Source: Leucobacter triazinivorans
GTDB taxonomy: Bacteria; Actinomycetota; Actinomycetes; Actinomycetales; Microbacteriaceae
Assembly (NCBI RefSeq): GCF_004208635.1
Contig: NZ_CP035806.1
Coordinates: forward strand, 2,790,001 to 2,854,000
Direction of reading: 5' to 3'
DNA length: 64,000 nucleotides
Within the stretch, counting starts at the first letter, position 1. Each line of letters opens with the position of its first letter. Below, one piece after another: positions 1-7,984 of the stretch. Made by a program: the position numbers and the translations under genes. Below the pieces are notes generated by a model. It was not told the origin of the DNA and made no database searches. It saw only the letters and a list, made by a program, of their open reading frames with translations.

Positions 1-2
1 CT

Positions 3-158
3 GCACGGCCGCGACAGAGCAGCACCTCCGAAGTGATGCCGCCTGCCGCCGACCAGATACCCGTAAACGCAGCAGTCACCTCGGCATGCCGCCGGATGCT
101 GCACGCACGCACTTCCAGAGGCGCATCTGACGCCCACGATCAGGATCAAACAGTTTGA
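3..158 (+). CDS. C-terminal fragment of an unrecognised protein, cut by the left window edge
   Basis: An open frame enters from the left edge and stops with TGA at 156-158. The visible 51 residues are hydrophilic and end in an Asp/His/Gln-rich tail (DAHDQDQ). The stop overlaps the TTG start of the next small frame, as expected in a tightly packed operon. I do not recognise the family. Another frame (2-130) is also open from the edge, so this reading is uncertain. Confidence 0.3.
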   Translation, partial: ARPRQSSTSEVMPPAADQIPVNAAVTSACRRMLHARTSRGASDAHDQDQTV

Positions 159-271
159 ACACGACAGAATCCCCCATCAAACCCCAACACTTCCTCTTCG
201 TCATCGGCACCGTAGCGCTGAGTATCGCGGTGGCCGTGGGACAGTACCTGGTGCTCGGAGTACTCCTATGA
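155..271 (+). CDS. Predicted 38-aa single-pass membrane peptide
   Basis: A TTG-initiated frame encodes a short polar head followed by one hydrophobic helix (FLFVIGTVALSIAVAVG and onward to the C-terminus). Its start overlaps the stop of the upstream frame, and its TGA overlaps the ATG of the M23 peptidase gene (ATGA at 268-271). That double coupling is the main reason to call it real. An AGGA at 142-145 could serve as a weak ribosome site. Function is unknown; it may be a small membrane partner of the following envelope genes. Confidence 0.45.
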   Translation: MNTTESPIKPQHFLFVIGTVALSIAVAVGQYLVLGVLL

Positions 272-1167
272 GCCGGCGTCGCCGCGACCAGGAGCCAGTC
301 GCCCGCCGACGAAGCACCTGGGTGGAGCCGCAAGCAGAGCACCCATCCGACGAAGCCCCCGATCGTCGCGCCCGGCACGGAGAATCATCGGCCACGAGCG
401 AACCGCGATCGAAGAACCCAAGCCCGTCCGCGCCGGCAGGCGGTGGCACGGGGGAGGGCGGATCAGCCGAGACGATGGCGACCCCGATCGCCAAACGTCG
501 GAGACTGCGCAGCTTCATCTCCGGCAGTTCTGCGCTGGCCTGCGTCGGCGCGCTCGTCGTCGGCACACTGCTGCCTGTGACGAATCCGGCAACCGCGGAC
601 AGCGTCGCCGCCGCCATTCCGCAGCAGTCGATCTCCACAGGCGGCACCGCCGAAGACCCCGCGGTGCTCGATGCACTATCTGCGATGCCAACCGCAGTCG
701 CGATCCCGGAGATCCAGACCATCGGCGGAACCGTGAGCGTCACCGGGCTTACCGACACAGCGCTCCGCTACCCCTTTGATCAGGAAGTCCCGCTGACCGA
801 CGGCTTCGGCTACCGGTCGGCACCCGTCGCGGGGTTCCACGATGCACAGGATATGGGCGCTGCCGGAGGCACGCCCGTCCGGATCATCGGGGATGGCGTC
901 ATCACCGAAGCGGGCTGGGCGTCAGATGGATGCGGGTTCTCCTTGAAGGTCCAGCACCAGGTCGCAGGCCAAGCCGTCAGCAGCCGCTACTGCCACATGC
1001 AGGACAACTCCCACGCCTGGCAGGTCGGGCAGACGGTGCAAAGCGGTGATCAAGCCGGGCTCGTCGGCACGACCGGATTGTCGTTTGGCAACCACCTGCA
1101 CCTGGCGCTGCGAGTCGAGGACGAACCGATCGATCCGCTGCCGTTCATCGCCGCGAACGCGAAGTAG
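268..1167 (+). CDS. M23 (LytM-type) peptidoglycan endopeptidase, membrane anchored
   Basis: This 299-aa protein has a long charged cytoplasmic N-terminus (about residues 1-80) rich in Arg/Glu/Pro, then one hydrophobic segment (about 85-110, SSALACVGALVVGTLLPV) that acts as anchor or signal. The C-terminal half is an M23 domain. The metal-binding pattern is visible as HDAQDMG (HxxxD), the RYCHM histidine, and HLHLAL (HxH) near the end. Such zinc enzymes cut peptide cross-bridges in peptidoglycan. The start overlaps the upstream peptide stop (ATGA). Two more M23 proteins occur in the window, at 10,659 and on the minus strand at 41,828, but their N-terminal regions differ. Confidence 0.85.
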   Translation: MSRRRRDQEPVARRRSTWVEPQAEHPSDEAPDRRARHGESSATSEPRSKNPSPSAPAGGGTGEGGSAETMATPIAKRRRLRSFISGSSALACVGALVVGTLLPVTNPATADSVAAAIPQQSISTGGTAEDPAVLDALSAMPTAVAIPEIQTIGGTVSVTGLTDTALRYPFDQEVPLTDGFGYRSAPVAGFHDAQDMGAAGGTPVRIIGDGVITEAGWASDGCGFSLKVQHQVAGQAVSSRYCHMQDNSHAWQVGQTVQSGDQAGLVGTTGLSFGNHLHLALRVEDEPIDPLPFIAANAK

Positions 1168-1215
1168 CCCCGCTCGGCGGCATTGTCGCCTCGTCAGTAA
1201 GGACACCCCCTGCCC

Positions 1216-2139
1216 GTGTATCCCGCGAAGGTCAGCCTCGAGCTCAGTGATCTCTTCCGGCTTGAGCTGCTCAGTATGTCGCCGCTCGCGTGGCTCGCGA
1301 TTGTCTGTCTCGTCATCTATCTGGTTGGTGCGATCTCCCTCTGGATTGCAGGGAAGCCGTGGAGCGTCCTGGCAACGGTCTCGTTCTTCGTCGGATGCCT
1401 GATCTGGTTCCTGGTCACCGGGCTGAGTGGGAACGCCTATGCGGACGAACTCGTCTCGGTGCTCGTCTTCCAGCAGATCACGCTGATGGTCTTCGTGCCG
1501 CCGTTCCTGCTCATGGGATCGCCCGGCAGGTTGCTCCTGCGGGCCACCCCTCACCGGGGAATCGGGCGCCCAGCGCTGCGCGCAGCGCTGGGCGCCTACC
1601 GGTCGCGCACGGCTCTGGTGCTCCTCCACCCAGCGATGGTCGTCATCATCGCGGCTCTGGCCTTCCCCACCCTCTATTTCACGGATGCCGTGAGCTGGTT
1701 CCTCGCTCTGCCAGGCGGGCACCTGATCCTGCTTACGTTCTTCCTCGTCTTCGGAGTCATCGGTGCCGCACCACTCTGGGCGGTCGACCCGCTGCCGCGC
1801 GAGCCCTCCTTCCCCGTGCGTCTCGTGGACCTCTTCATCGAGATCCAGATCCATGCGGTGTTCGGATTGTTGCTGCTCGTGAACGCGGGCCGGATGTTCA
1901 GCTGGTATGCGGAAGATCCCGAGGAGTGGGGACTCACTCGCGAGCTCGACCAGGCCATCGGCGGAGGCCTCGTCTGGTCGTATGGCACCCTTCCGCTCAT
2001 TGTCGTGCTCGTCGTCACCTTCTCCAAGTGGCGCGTGAGCGACCTGCGTCAGGCGAAGCGCCGACAGACGCAGGAGGACGCCGATCTGGATGCCTACAAC
2101 GCGTACCTGGCTGAGATATCTGGAAAGGAGCAGAAATGA
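1216..2139 (+). CDS. CtaG-family (caa3-type) cytochrome c oxidase assembly membrane protein
   Basis: The 307-aa product has about seven hydrophobic helices and the usual features of the caa3_CtaG family: a QQITLMVFVPPFLLMGSP loop, a histidine-bearing helix (IEIQIHAVFGLLLL), and the C-terminal hydrophilic tail ending DADLDAYNAYLAEI. Family members help insert copper into haem-copper oxidases. GTG at 1216 is used as start with AAGGA at 1198-1202; ATG at 1276 is an alternative. The 3' end overlaps the next gene by ATGA. A second CtaG domain is fused to CopD at 22,607, so the island carries two. Confidence 0.85.
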   Translation: MYPAKVSLELSDLFRLELLSMSPLAWLAIVCLVIYLVGAISLWIAGKPWSVLATVSFFVGCLIWFLVTGLSGNAYADELVSVLVFQQITLMVFVPPFLLMGSPGRLLLRATPHRGIGRPALRAALGAYRSRTALVLLHPAMVVIIAALAFPTLYFTDAVSWFLALPGGHLILLTFFLVFGVIGAAPLWAVDPLPREPSFPVRLVDLFIEIQIHAVFGLLLLVNAGRMFSWYAEDPEEWGLTRELDQAIGGGLVWSYGTLPLIVVLVVTFSKWRVSDLRQAKRRQTQEDADLDAYNAYLAEISGKEQK

Positions 2140-2513
2140 TGACCATCGCCGCAGTTGCACTCACCGTGATGCTCGGTCTGCTCGCCGTCTTCCAGATCGC
2201 TTTGGCCGCTGGTGTGCCCCTCGGCAAGTTTGCGTGGGGAGGCCAACATGCGACCCTGCCGCTCAATCTCCGCTTCGGAGCGGTCTCCGCAGTTTTTCGC
2301 TACGGTTTCGTCGCGTTCATCGCCCTCGACCGCAGCGGCACCATCGCCGTGCTCCCGGAGGAGTTCAGCTTCTGGGTGATGTGGATCGTGGTCGCCCATT
2401 TCGGGTTGAGCGTCATTCTCAGTCTGCTTTCCGCGAGCAAATACGAGAAGATGACACTCGCTCCCTATACTCTCGTGATGGGTCTGCTCAGCCTGCTCAT
2501 CGCTCTCAAGTAG
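2136..2513 (+). CDS. Small four-helix membrane protein of unknown function
   Basis: The 125-aa product has four hydrophobic stretches separated by short polar turns. It starts at the ATGA overlap with ctaG, so the two are almost certainly co-translated. The sequence has a well-conserved look (LGKFAWGGQH, RFGAVSAVFRYG) and resembles small integral membrane proteins found beside oxidase or copper genes in Actinobacteria. No catalytic or metal-binding motif stands out and I do not assign a function. Confidence 0.7.
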   Translation: MMTIAAVALTVMLGLLAVFQIALAAGVPLGKFAWGGQHATLPLNLRFGAVSAVFRYGFVAFIALDRSGTIAVLPEEFSFWVMWIVVAHFGLSVILSLLSASKYEKMTLAPYTLVMGLLSLLIALK

Positions 2514-2581
2514 GTCCCGATATGCAGCGCGAGTCAGTCCACTCCCATGGTCCCGTAGAGCGGGCTCGGTACAATCGGGGT

Positions 2582-3019
2582 GTGTTCCCAGTTTCCCGCA
2601 GCGCCCGCACGACGCGGCGACGATTCACGATGAGAGCCGCGACGCTGTTCCTCGCCGCAATCGTCACCGTCGTGGGCTTGTGGGGTGCCTCTCATGCTGA
2701 TGACGTCGGCCTGTCCGCGCCGGCGGTCGCCACCAGCACGGTCGCGGCTCCCTCTGTCGATGCTGCCGGGGGTCACCTTACCGATACGGCAGGGGAGGCC
2801 GCCGCCAGCGAAAGCATGCTGATCGGTATCGTCACCTGTCTGCTCGGGATACTCTGCGGCTTCGCATTGGCAATCTTGATCGTCTTCGCGTTCCGCTGTA
2901 GGGAGCAGTGGTTCCAGCGCCAGCGACCCCGGATCGCTCCGATCGTCGCAGCTGCCGCATTCGATCATCGAGGCAGGCATCGCTTGGGCCTGCACGAGCT
3001 CAGTCTCCTGCGCATCTAG
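2582..3019 (+). CDS. Small exported or membrane protein, DUF6153-like
   Basis: The protein is 145 aa from GTG at 2582; ATG at 2630 would shorten it by 16. It begins with a basic stretch and a signal-like helix (TLFLAAIVTVVGLWGASHA), then an Ala/Val-rich spacer with GGHL, then a second helix (SMLIGIVTCLLGILCGFALA) containing two cysteines, and a basic tail. This two-helix arrangement with a His-bearing linker resembles small DUF6153-type proteins common next to actinobacterial copper genes; that assignment is from overall pattern only. It lies 68 bp after the previous gene, in the same direction as the thiol-redox genes that follow. Confidence 0.5.
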   Translation: MFPVSRSARTTRRRFTMRAATLFLAAIVTVVGLWGASHADDVGLSAPAVATSTVAAPSVDAAGGHLTDTAGEAAASESMLIGIVTCLLGILCGFALAILIVFAFRCREQWFQRQRPRIAPIVAAAAFDHRGRHRLGLHELSLLRI

Positions 3020-3110
3020 GCGCTCCTCACGCTGCCCTTTGGGGCAGGAACGGGCCGGCGTGTCCGCCGTGCCCGCGACCGCGTGTTGAGGATTGAGGAG
3101 AACCGAGAAC

Positions 3111-3722
3111 TTGAGGACGTCTAGACCGGCGTACCTGCTGTTGACCGCACTCGTGGCCACCGCCGCGATCAGTACGGGGCTAATCGGCTGCACCGCCGCC
3201 GAGCCACTGTCGGAACGGTACCAGCAGGGCAGCGAACGAAGCGGCACCTCCGACGGCCGCATCGTTGAGATCCCTATCGATGAGCGCGGAGCCGCGGTGA
3301 GCTTCAGCGGAACAACCGAGTACGGCGATCCCGTCTCGAGCGACGACTACGCCGGGCAGGTGTACGTCGTGAACTTCTGGTACGCCGCCTGCGGCCCCTG
3401 CATCATCGAAGCCCCCATGCTCGAGGAAGTCTGGCAGAGCTACCAAGACGAGGGAGTCGCCTTCCTCGGCGTGAACATCTACGATCAGCCGGCGACCGCC
3501 GTCGCCTTCGCCGAAGAGAACGGCATCACCTACCCGAGCGTGATCGACGTGAACGACGGCCGGATCAAGCAAGCCTTCGCCGGCGTCACCCCGATCCAAG
3601 CCACCCCCACCACGCTCGTGCTCGACCGTGAGGGACGGGTCGCCGCCCGCATCATCGGGCAACTCGAATCGGCTTCCATCCTCGACACGCTCGTGGCCGA
3701 CGCGCTTGCGGAGACACGATGA
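3111..3722 (+). CDS. TlpA/ResA-like thiol-disulfide oxidoreductase lipoprotein
   Basis: A 203-aa thioredoxin-fold protein with a lipoprotein signal (STGLIGC lipobox) and the active-site sequence ACGPC in WYAACGPC. Secreted TlpA/ResA proteins keep apocytochrome c cysteines reduced for haem ligation, receiving electrons from CcdA. TTG at 3111 is preferred because GAGGAGA at 3096-3102 lies at proper spacing; TTG at 3093 would add six residues. The stop overlaps ccdA by ATGA. Order tlpA-ccdA-resB-dsbA-ccsA forms a System II cytochrome c maturation operon. Confidence 0.88.
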   Translation: MRTSRPAYLLLTALVATAAISTGLIGCTAAEPLSERYQQGSERSGTSDGRIVEIPIDERGAAVSFSGTTEYGDPVSSDDYAGQVYVVNFWYAACGPCIIEAPMLEEVWQSYQDEGVAFLGVNIYDQPATAVAFAEENGITYPSVIDVNDGRIKQAFAGVTPIQATPTTLVLDREGRVAARIIGQLESASILDTLVADALAETR

Positions 3723-4483
3723 ACCCGAGCGATCTCGTCTTCGACGGTGCGCTCTGGGTGGGCGTGCTCATCGCCGTACTCGCCGGCTTCGTCTCCTTCG
3801 CCTCACCGTGCGTGCTGCCGCTCGTGCCCGGCTACTTCGGCTACCTCGGCTCCGCCGTCGCGCCTGTGGAGCACCGCGCGGGAGCCGCTGACAGCAGCAC
3901 CGCTCAACGCCGTCGATTGCTCCTCGGCGTGCTCTTGTTCATCACCGGGTTCTCCGTCGTGTTCGTCACCGTCACCGTGCTCGGAGGCGTCTTCGGCCAG
4001 GTCTTCCTCTCCTATGCTGACATCGCCACCCGCATCCTCGGCGTCGTGGTGATCGTCATGGGCCTTGCCTTTGTCGGCGTCTTTCGCAAGATGCAGCGCA
4101 CCGTCCGCCCCCGCTTCCGTTCACGCTTAGGACTCGCCGGAGCCCCACTGCTCGGTCTCGCGCTCGGCATCGGCTGGACGCCGTGCATCGGGCCGACGCT
4201 CGCCGCGATCATCTCCGTCTCGTGGAACCTCGGCGACCCCGTCCGTGCGGGGCTGCTTGGCGTTGCCTACTCGCTCGGCCTCGGCATCCCCTTCCTGCTG
4301 CTCGCTCTCGGGCTCGGCTGGGCGACCCGCTCGATGTCGTTCCTGCGCCGCCACATCCGCACCATCAACATCGCCGGCGGGACCGTGCTCGTGCTGCTCG
4401 GCCTGCTCATGGTGACGGGGCTCTGGACACGCCTCATGTCCTCCCTGCAGGGGGTGATGGCGAATGTCCAACTCCCGCTCTGA
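3719..4483 (+). CDS. ccdA: CcdA-type membrane thiol-disulfide transporter (DsbD core)
   Basis: The 254-aa polytopic protein has the CcdA/DsbD transmembrane signature. One redox cysteine is in FASPCVLPLVPGY near residue 30 and the second in GWTPCIGPTLA near residue 160; both are followed by prolines. The family carries electrons from cytoplasmic thioredoxin to extracytoplasmic thiol carriers such as the TlpA protein upstream. Start overlaps tlpA by 4 bp, and its last 20 bp overlap resB, so translation is probably coupled through the operon. Confidence 0.92.
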   Translation: MNPSDLVFDGALWVGVLIAVLAGFVSFASPCVLPLVPGYFGYLGSAVAPVEHRAGAADSSTAQRRRLLLGVLLFITGFSVVFVTVTVLGGVFGQVFLSYADIATRILGVVVIVMGLAFVGVFRKMQRTVRPRFRSRLGLAGAPLLGLALGIGWTPCIGPTLAAIISVSWNLGDPVRAGLLGVAYSLGLGIPFLLLALGLGWATRSMSFLRRHIRTINIAGGTVLVLLGLLMVTGLWTRLMSSLQGVMANVQLPL

Positions 4484-6185
4484 CAACGACACCCTCCCCG
4501 CACGCCCGAGCGACCACATCGACTCCGTCGAGCGCACACCCGGTACCGGCGGCCTCGGATGGCGGGGCTGGCTCCGGTGGGGGTGGCGGCAGCTCACCAG
4601 CATGCGCACCGCGCTCATGCTGCTCCTATTCATGGCGGTCGCCGCGATCCCCGGATCGCTGTTCCCGCAACGCCAGGCCGATCCCAACGGCGTCGTCAAG
4701 TACTACGACGACAATCCGGAGCTCGCCTCGGCACTCGACACAATGCAGCTGTTCGACGTCTACAGCTCCGCCTGGTTCTCAGCCATCTACCTGCTGCTGT
4801 TCGTCTCCCTCATTGGCTGCATCATCCCCCGGATCAAGCACCACGCGAACGCGCTGCGCGCGAAAGCCCCGAGAACGCCGGCACGCCTCCAACGCATGGC
4901 CGCGCATTTCACCCATGAGCTACATCTCGTAGTCGACGACACCTCAGAAGCCGACATCGAGCAGGCCGTCGCAATCGCCGAGCACGAGCTGCGCCGCCGC
5001 GGATACCGCACCGCCAGATACGACAGCGCGAAGGTCTGGTCCGTCTCCGCCGAACGCGGGTACCTGCGAGAAACCGGCAACCTCGTGTTCCACTCGGCGC
5101 TCGTCGGGATCCTCGTCACTGTGCTCCTGAGCACCGGCCTCAACTACACCGGCGACCGGGTCATCGTGCAAGGCACCACCTTCGTGAACACCGAGAGCGC
5201 CTACTCGTCGTTCTCGCCGGGACGCTACTTCGACCGAACCTCCCTGACCCCGTACGCGCTGAGCCTCGACGGCTTCGACGTCGAGTACGTCGACCCGGGT
5301 CGGCCGGGTGCGGGGCAGGCGGGCAGCTTCGCCGCCCACCTCTCCATCCGCGAGCCCGGCGACGACGACAGCCGGGCCGAGACGGTGCGGGTGAACGCGC
5401 CGATCGAGGTGAACGGCGACCGCATCTACCTTCTCGGCAACGGCTACGCGCCGATGATTACGATCCGCAACGCCGCCGGCGACATCGTCTACCAAGAGCC
5501 GCAGCCGTTCCTCCCGCAGGACTCCGCGATGACCTCGCTCGGTGTGATCAAAGTCCCGGACGGTCTACCCGAGCAGGTTGGACTCATCGGCTTCCTCTAC
5601 CCGACGCAGAGCACACTGGAAAGTGGCGCCTACTACTCGGTGTTTCCCGACCTCATCAACCCGCTGATGACGTTCAACGTCTTCACCGGCGACCTCGGCA
5701 TCGACGACGGCACGCCGCGCTCCGTGTATCAGCTCGACACCCAGTCCATGACCCAGCTCACCGGCGGCGACACCGGGGTCGACTCGATCGAGCTCGCCCC
5801 CGGCCAGACCGCCGACCTCCCCAACGGGATGGGCACCATCACCTTCGAGGACCTCACCGTCACCGAGGGCGCCGAGGAACCAGTGAAACGCTTCGTCTCC
5901 CTGCAGATCCAGCGCGATACCGGAGCCACCTGGGTGCTCATCTTCTCCATCCTTGCCACCGTGGGCCTCGTCACCGGGCTCCTCGTGCCTCGCCGCCGAC
6001 TGTGGGTGAAAGCCACCTTCACTGAACCCGTCGTCGGCGAACGCAAGGTCAGGATCGAGTACGCGGGCCTCGCCCGTGGCGAGGATCCCGGCCTCGTCCG
6101 GGCTGTCGAGCAGTTCCGGGACAGCCACCTGTCAGCCATCGCCGAACAACTACCGCCGCCACACTTCAAGAAGGGAACCCCATGA
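4464..6185 (+). CDS. resB: ResB/Ccs1 cytochrome c biogenesis protein
   Basis: The 573-aa protein fits ResB, the partner of CcsA in System II haem delivery. It has an N-terminal pair of helices (MRTALMLLLFMAVAAIPGSLFPQR), a third near residue 215, a large extracytoplasmic domain, and a last helix near residue 495 (TWVLIFSILATVGLVTGLL). The GSLFPQR sequence after the first helix is typical. It overlaps ccdA by 20 bp and the following dsbA-like gene by 4 bp. Confidence 0.92.
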   Translation: MSNSRSDNDTLPARPSDHIDSVERTPGTGGLGWRGWLRWGWRQLTSMRTALMLLLFMAVAAIPGSLFPQRQADPNGVVKYYDDNPELASALDTMQLFDVYSSAWFSAIYLLLFVSLIGCIIPRIKHHANALRAKAPRTPARLQRMAAHFTHELHLVVDDTSEADIEQAVAIAEHELRRRGYRTARYDSAKVWSVSAERGYLRETGNLVFHSALVGILVTVLLSTGLNYTGDRVIVQGTTFVNTESAYSSFSPGRYFDRTSLTPYALSLDGFDVEYVDPGRPGAGQAGSFAAHLSIREPGDDDSRAETVRVNAPIEVNGDRIYLLGNGYAPMITIRNAAGDIVYQEPQPFLPQDSAMTSLGVIKVPDGLPEQVGLIGFLYPTQSTLESGAYYSVFPDLINPLMTFNVFTGDLGIDDGTPRSVYQLDTQSMTQLTGGDTGVDSIELAPGQTADLPNGMGTITFEDLTVTEGAEEPVKRFVSLQIQRDTGATWVLIFSILATVGLVTGLLVPRRRLWVKATFTEPVVGERKVRIEYAGLARGEDPGLVRAVEQFRDSHLSAIAEQLPPPHFKKGTP

Positions 6186-6925
6186 CCCGGCCCCCGCACA
6201 CCGTGCAGAAACCGAACAAGAAGATGAGCACCTCGCAGAAGACGGCGCTCATTGCGATCCCAGCCGTGCTGCTCGTCGCGCTCATTGTCATCCTCATCTC
6301 GGTGCTCAACCGGCCCGAGGTCCAGGCGCCGAGCGATGCGTCGAACGGCGGCGAAACGGGAGGAGGGGGAACCCCCTCCCAGAGCGAGGTGCCGCTGGTG
6401 CAGGAGAACTCGCACGTCCTCGACGACGCCGGCGAGGGTGCACCGGTGCTCGTCGAGTTCCTCGACTTCGAGTGCGAGGCCTGCGGCGCCGTCTACCCGG
6501 TGATCGAGGAGATCCGGAAGCAGTACGACGGTCAGATCACCTACGTCGCCCGGTACTTCATCACCAACCACACTAACTCGATGAACGCCGCCCTCGCCGT
6601 TGAGGCCGCGTCGCAGCAGGGCAAGTTCGAGGAGATGTACCAGAAGCTCTTCGAATCCCAGCCCGAATGGGCGGAGCAGCAGACCTCCCAGGCCGACAAG
6701 ATCCGCAGCTACGCCGAGGAACTCGGGCTCGACATGGCGGCCTTCGACCAGGCCGTCGCCGATCCAGCAACCCAGGCCCGGGTCGAAGAAGATCACAACG
6801 CCGGCATGGCGCTCGGCGTCCGCGGCACCCCGACGTTCTTCCTGAACGGCGAACTGTTCCAACCCCAAACGGTCACCGACATCACCGACGCGCTCGACGC
6901 AGCGATCGCGGAGAGTAAGGAGTAG
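6182..6925 (+). CDS. DsbA-family membrane-anchored thiol-disulfide oxidoreductase
   Basis: The 247-aa protein has one N-terminal anchor helix (TALIAIPAVLLVALIVILIS), a Gly/Ser-rich linker, and a DsbA-like thioredoxin domain with redox motif CEAC in DFECEACGAVYP. The helical insertion and the cis-proline region (GVRGTPTFFLNG) are both visible. It likely oxidises or isomerises disulfides in exported proteins. Its place inside the cytochrome c operon, with VKOR encoded at 32,510, suggests a complete oxidation route in the island. Confidence 0.88.
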   Translation: MTRPPHTVQKPNKKMSTSQKTALIAIPAVLLVALIVILISVLNRPEVQAPSDASNGGETGGGGTPSQSEVPLVQENSHVLDDAGEGAPVLVEFLDFECEACGAVYPVIEEIRKQYDGQITYVARYFITNHTNSMNAALAVEAASQQGKFEEMYQKLFESQPEWAEQQTSQADKIRSYAEELGLDMAAFDQAVADPATQARVEEDHNAGMALGVRGTPTFFLNGELFQPQTVTDITDALDAAIAESKE

Positions 6926-6927
6926 CC

Positions 6928-7935
6928 ATGGATTTGCAGCTGCAGGCCACGCTCGACGAGTTCTCCGTGATCGCCGTCTGGTCGGCGATCACGGTCTACG
7001 TCCTCGCGTTCCTGGCCTTCGCCTACGATCTGTCGCAGCGCGCCTCGGCGGCACCCGTCAAGCAGCGAGAGGCGGTCCTCGTCGGGGCGGCCGGAGGCCC
7101 GGCGTCCGTGCCGCAGAGCAGCGGAGAGGAGGAGAGCCTCCGGGTGCCCGGTGCGGAACGGTCGCGCCGCTACTGGGCGCGCCTGGGCATCGCCTTCACC
7201 GGGCTGGGGTTCCTGCTCCACCTGGCCGCCACCGTCGCCCGCGGGATCGCAGCCGAGCGGGTGCCGTGGGCGAATATGTACGAGTTCGCCCTCATCGGCA
7301 CTCTGCTGATCGTCGCCGTCTACCTCGTCGCACTGCGCTGGTATGACCTCCGGTTCCTCGGGGTCTTCATCGTTGGCATGGTGGTGTTCTTCCTCGGCGG
7401 CTCGACGATCTCCTTCTATGTCGAAGTGACCCCGCTGATGGATCCGCTCAAGAGCATCTGGCTCATCATCCACGTCTTCGTCGCGTCGCTCGCCACGGCG
7501 CTGCTCGCGATCGCGGCAGGACTCTCGGTCATGCAGCTGCTGCAGGCGCGCCGCGAACGGATCAAGGCCGCCGGTGGCGACGAGGTGGCCCCGGACCGCG
7601 GCTACCTGCGCACGCTGCCGAGCGCCGAGGCGCTCGAAACGCTCGCCTACCGCTTCGCGATCCTCGGCTTCATCTTCTGGACATTCACCCTCATCGCCGG
7701 GGCGATCTGGGCGAACGAGTCCTGGGGCCGCTACTGGGGCTTCGACGTCAAAGAGGTCTGGACGTTCGTGATCTGGGTGATCTACGCCGGCTACATCCAC
7801 GCCCGCGCCACCCGCGGCTGGCGGGGGACGAAGTCCGCATGGCTGTCGCTCATCGGCTTCGCCACGGTGATCTTCAACTTCACCATCGTCAACCTCTACT
7901 TCCAGGGCCTGCACGCCTACTCCGGCGTCAGCTGA
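6928..7935 (+). CDS. ccsA: CcsA/ResC haem-handling cytochrome c biogenesis protein
   Basis: A 335-aa polytopic protein of the CcsA family. The tryptophan-rich haem-binding segment is seen near residues 255-275 (NESWGRYWGFDVKEVWTF), flanked by helices with the conserved histidines (HLAATVA, IIHVFVASLAT, YIHARATRGW). With ResB it forms the System II haem lyase. Actinobacterial genomes often name this gene ccsB. It starts 2 bp after the dsbA-like stop. Confidence 0.92.
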   Translation: MDLQLQATLDEFSVIAVWSAITVYVLAFLAFAYDLSQRASAAPVKQREAVLVGAAGGPASVPQSSGEEESLRVPGAERSRRYWARLGIAFTGLGFLLHLAATVARGIAAERVPWANMYEFALIGTLLIVAVYLVALRWYDLRFLGVFIVGMVVFFLGGSTISFYVEVTPLMDPLKSIWLIIHVFVASLATALLAIAAGLSVMQLLQARRERIKAAGGDEVAPDRGYLRTLPSAEALETLAYRFAILGFIFWTFTLIAGAIWANESWGRYWGFDVKEVWTFVIWVIYAGYIHARATRGWRGTKSAWLSLIGFATVIFNFTIVNLYFQGLHAYSGVS

Positions 7936-7984
7936 GTCGCCCCACGACCACACCCGAGATGCGAGCACCAGGAAGGAAGCCGCG

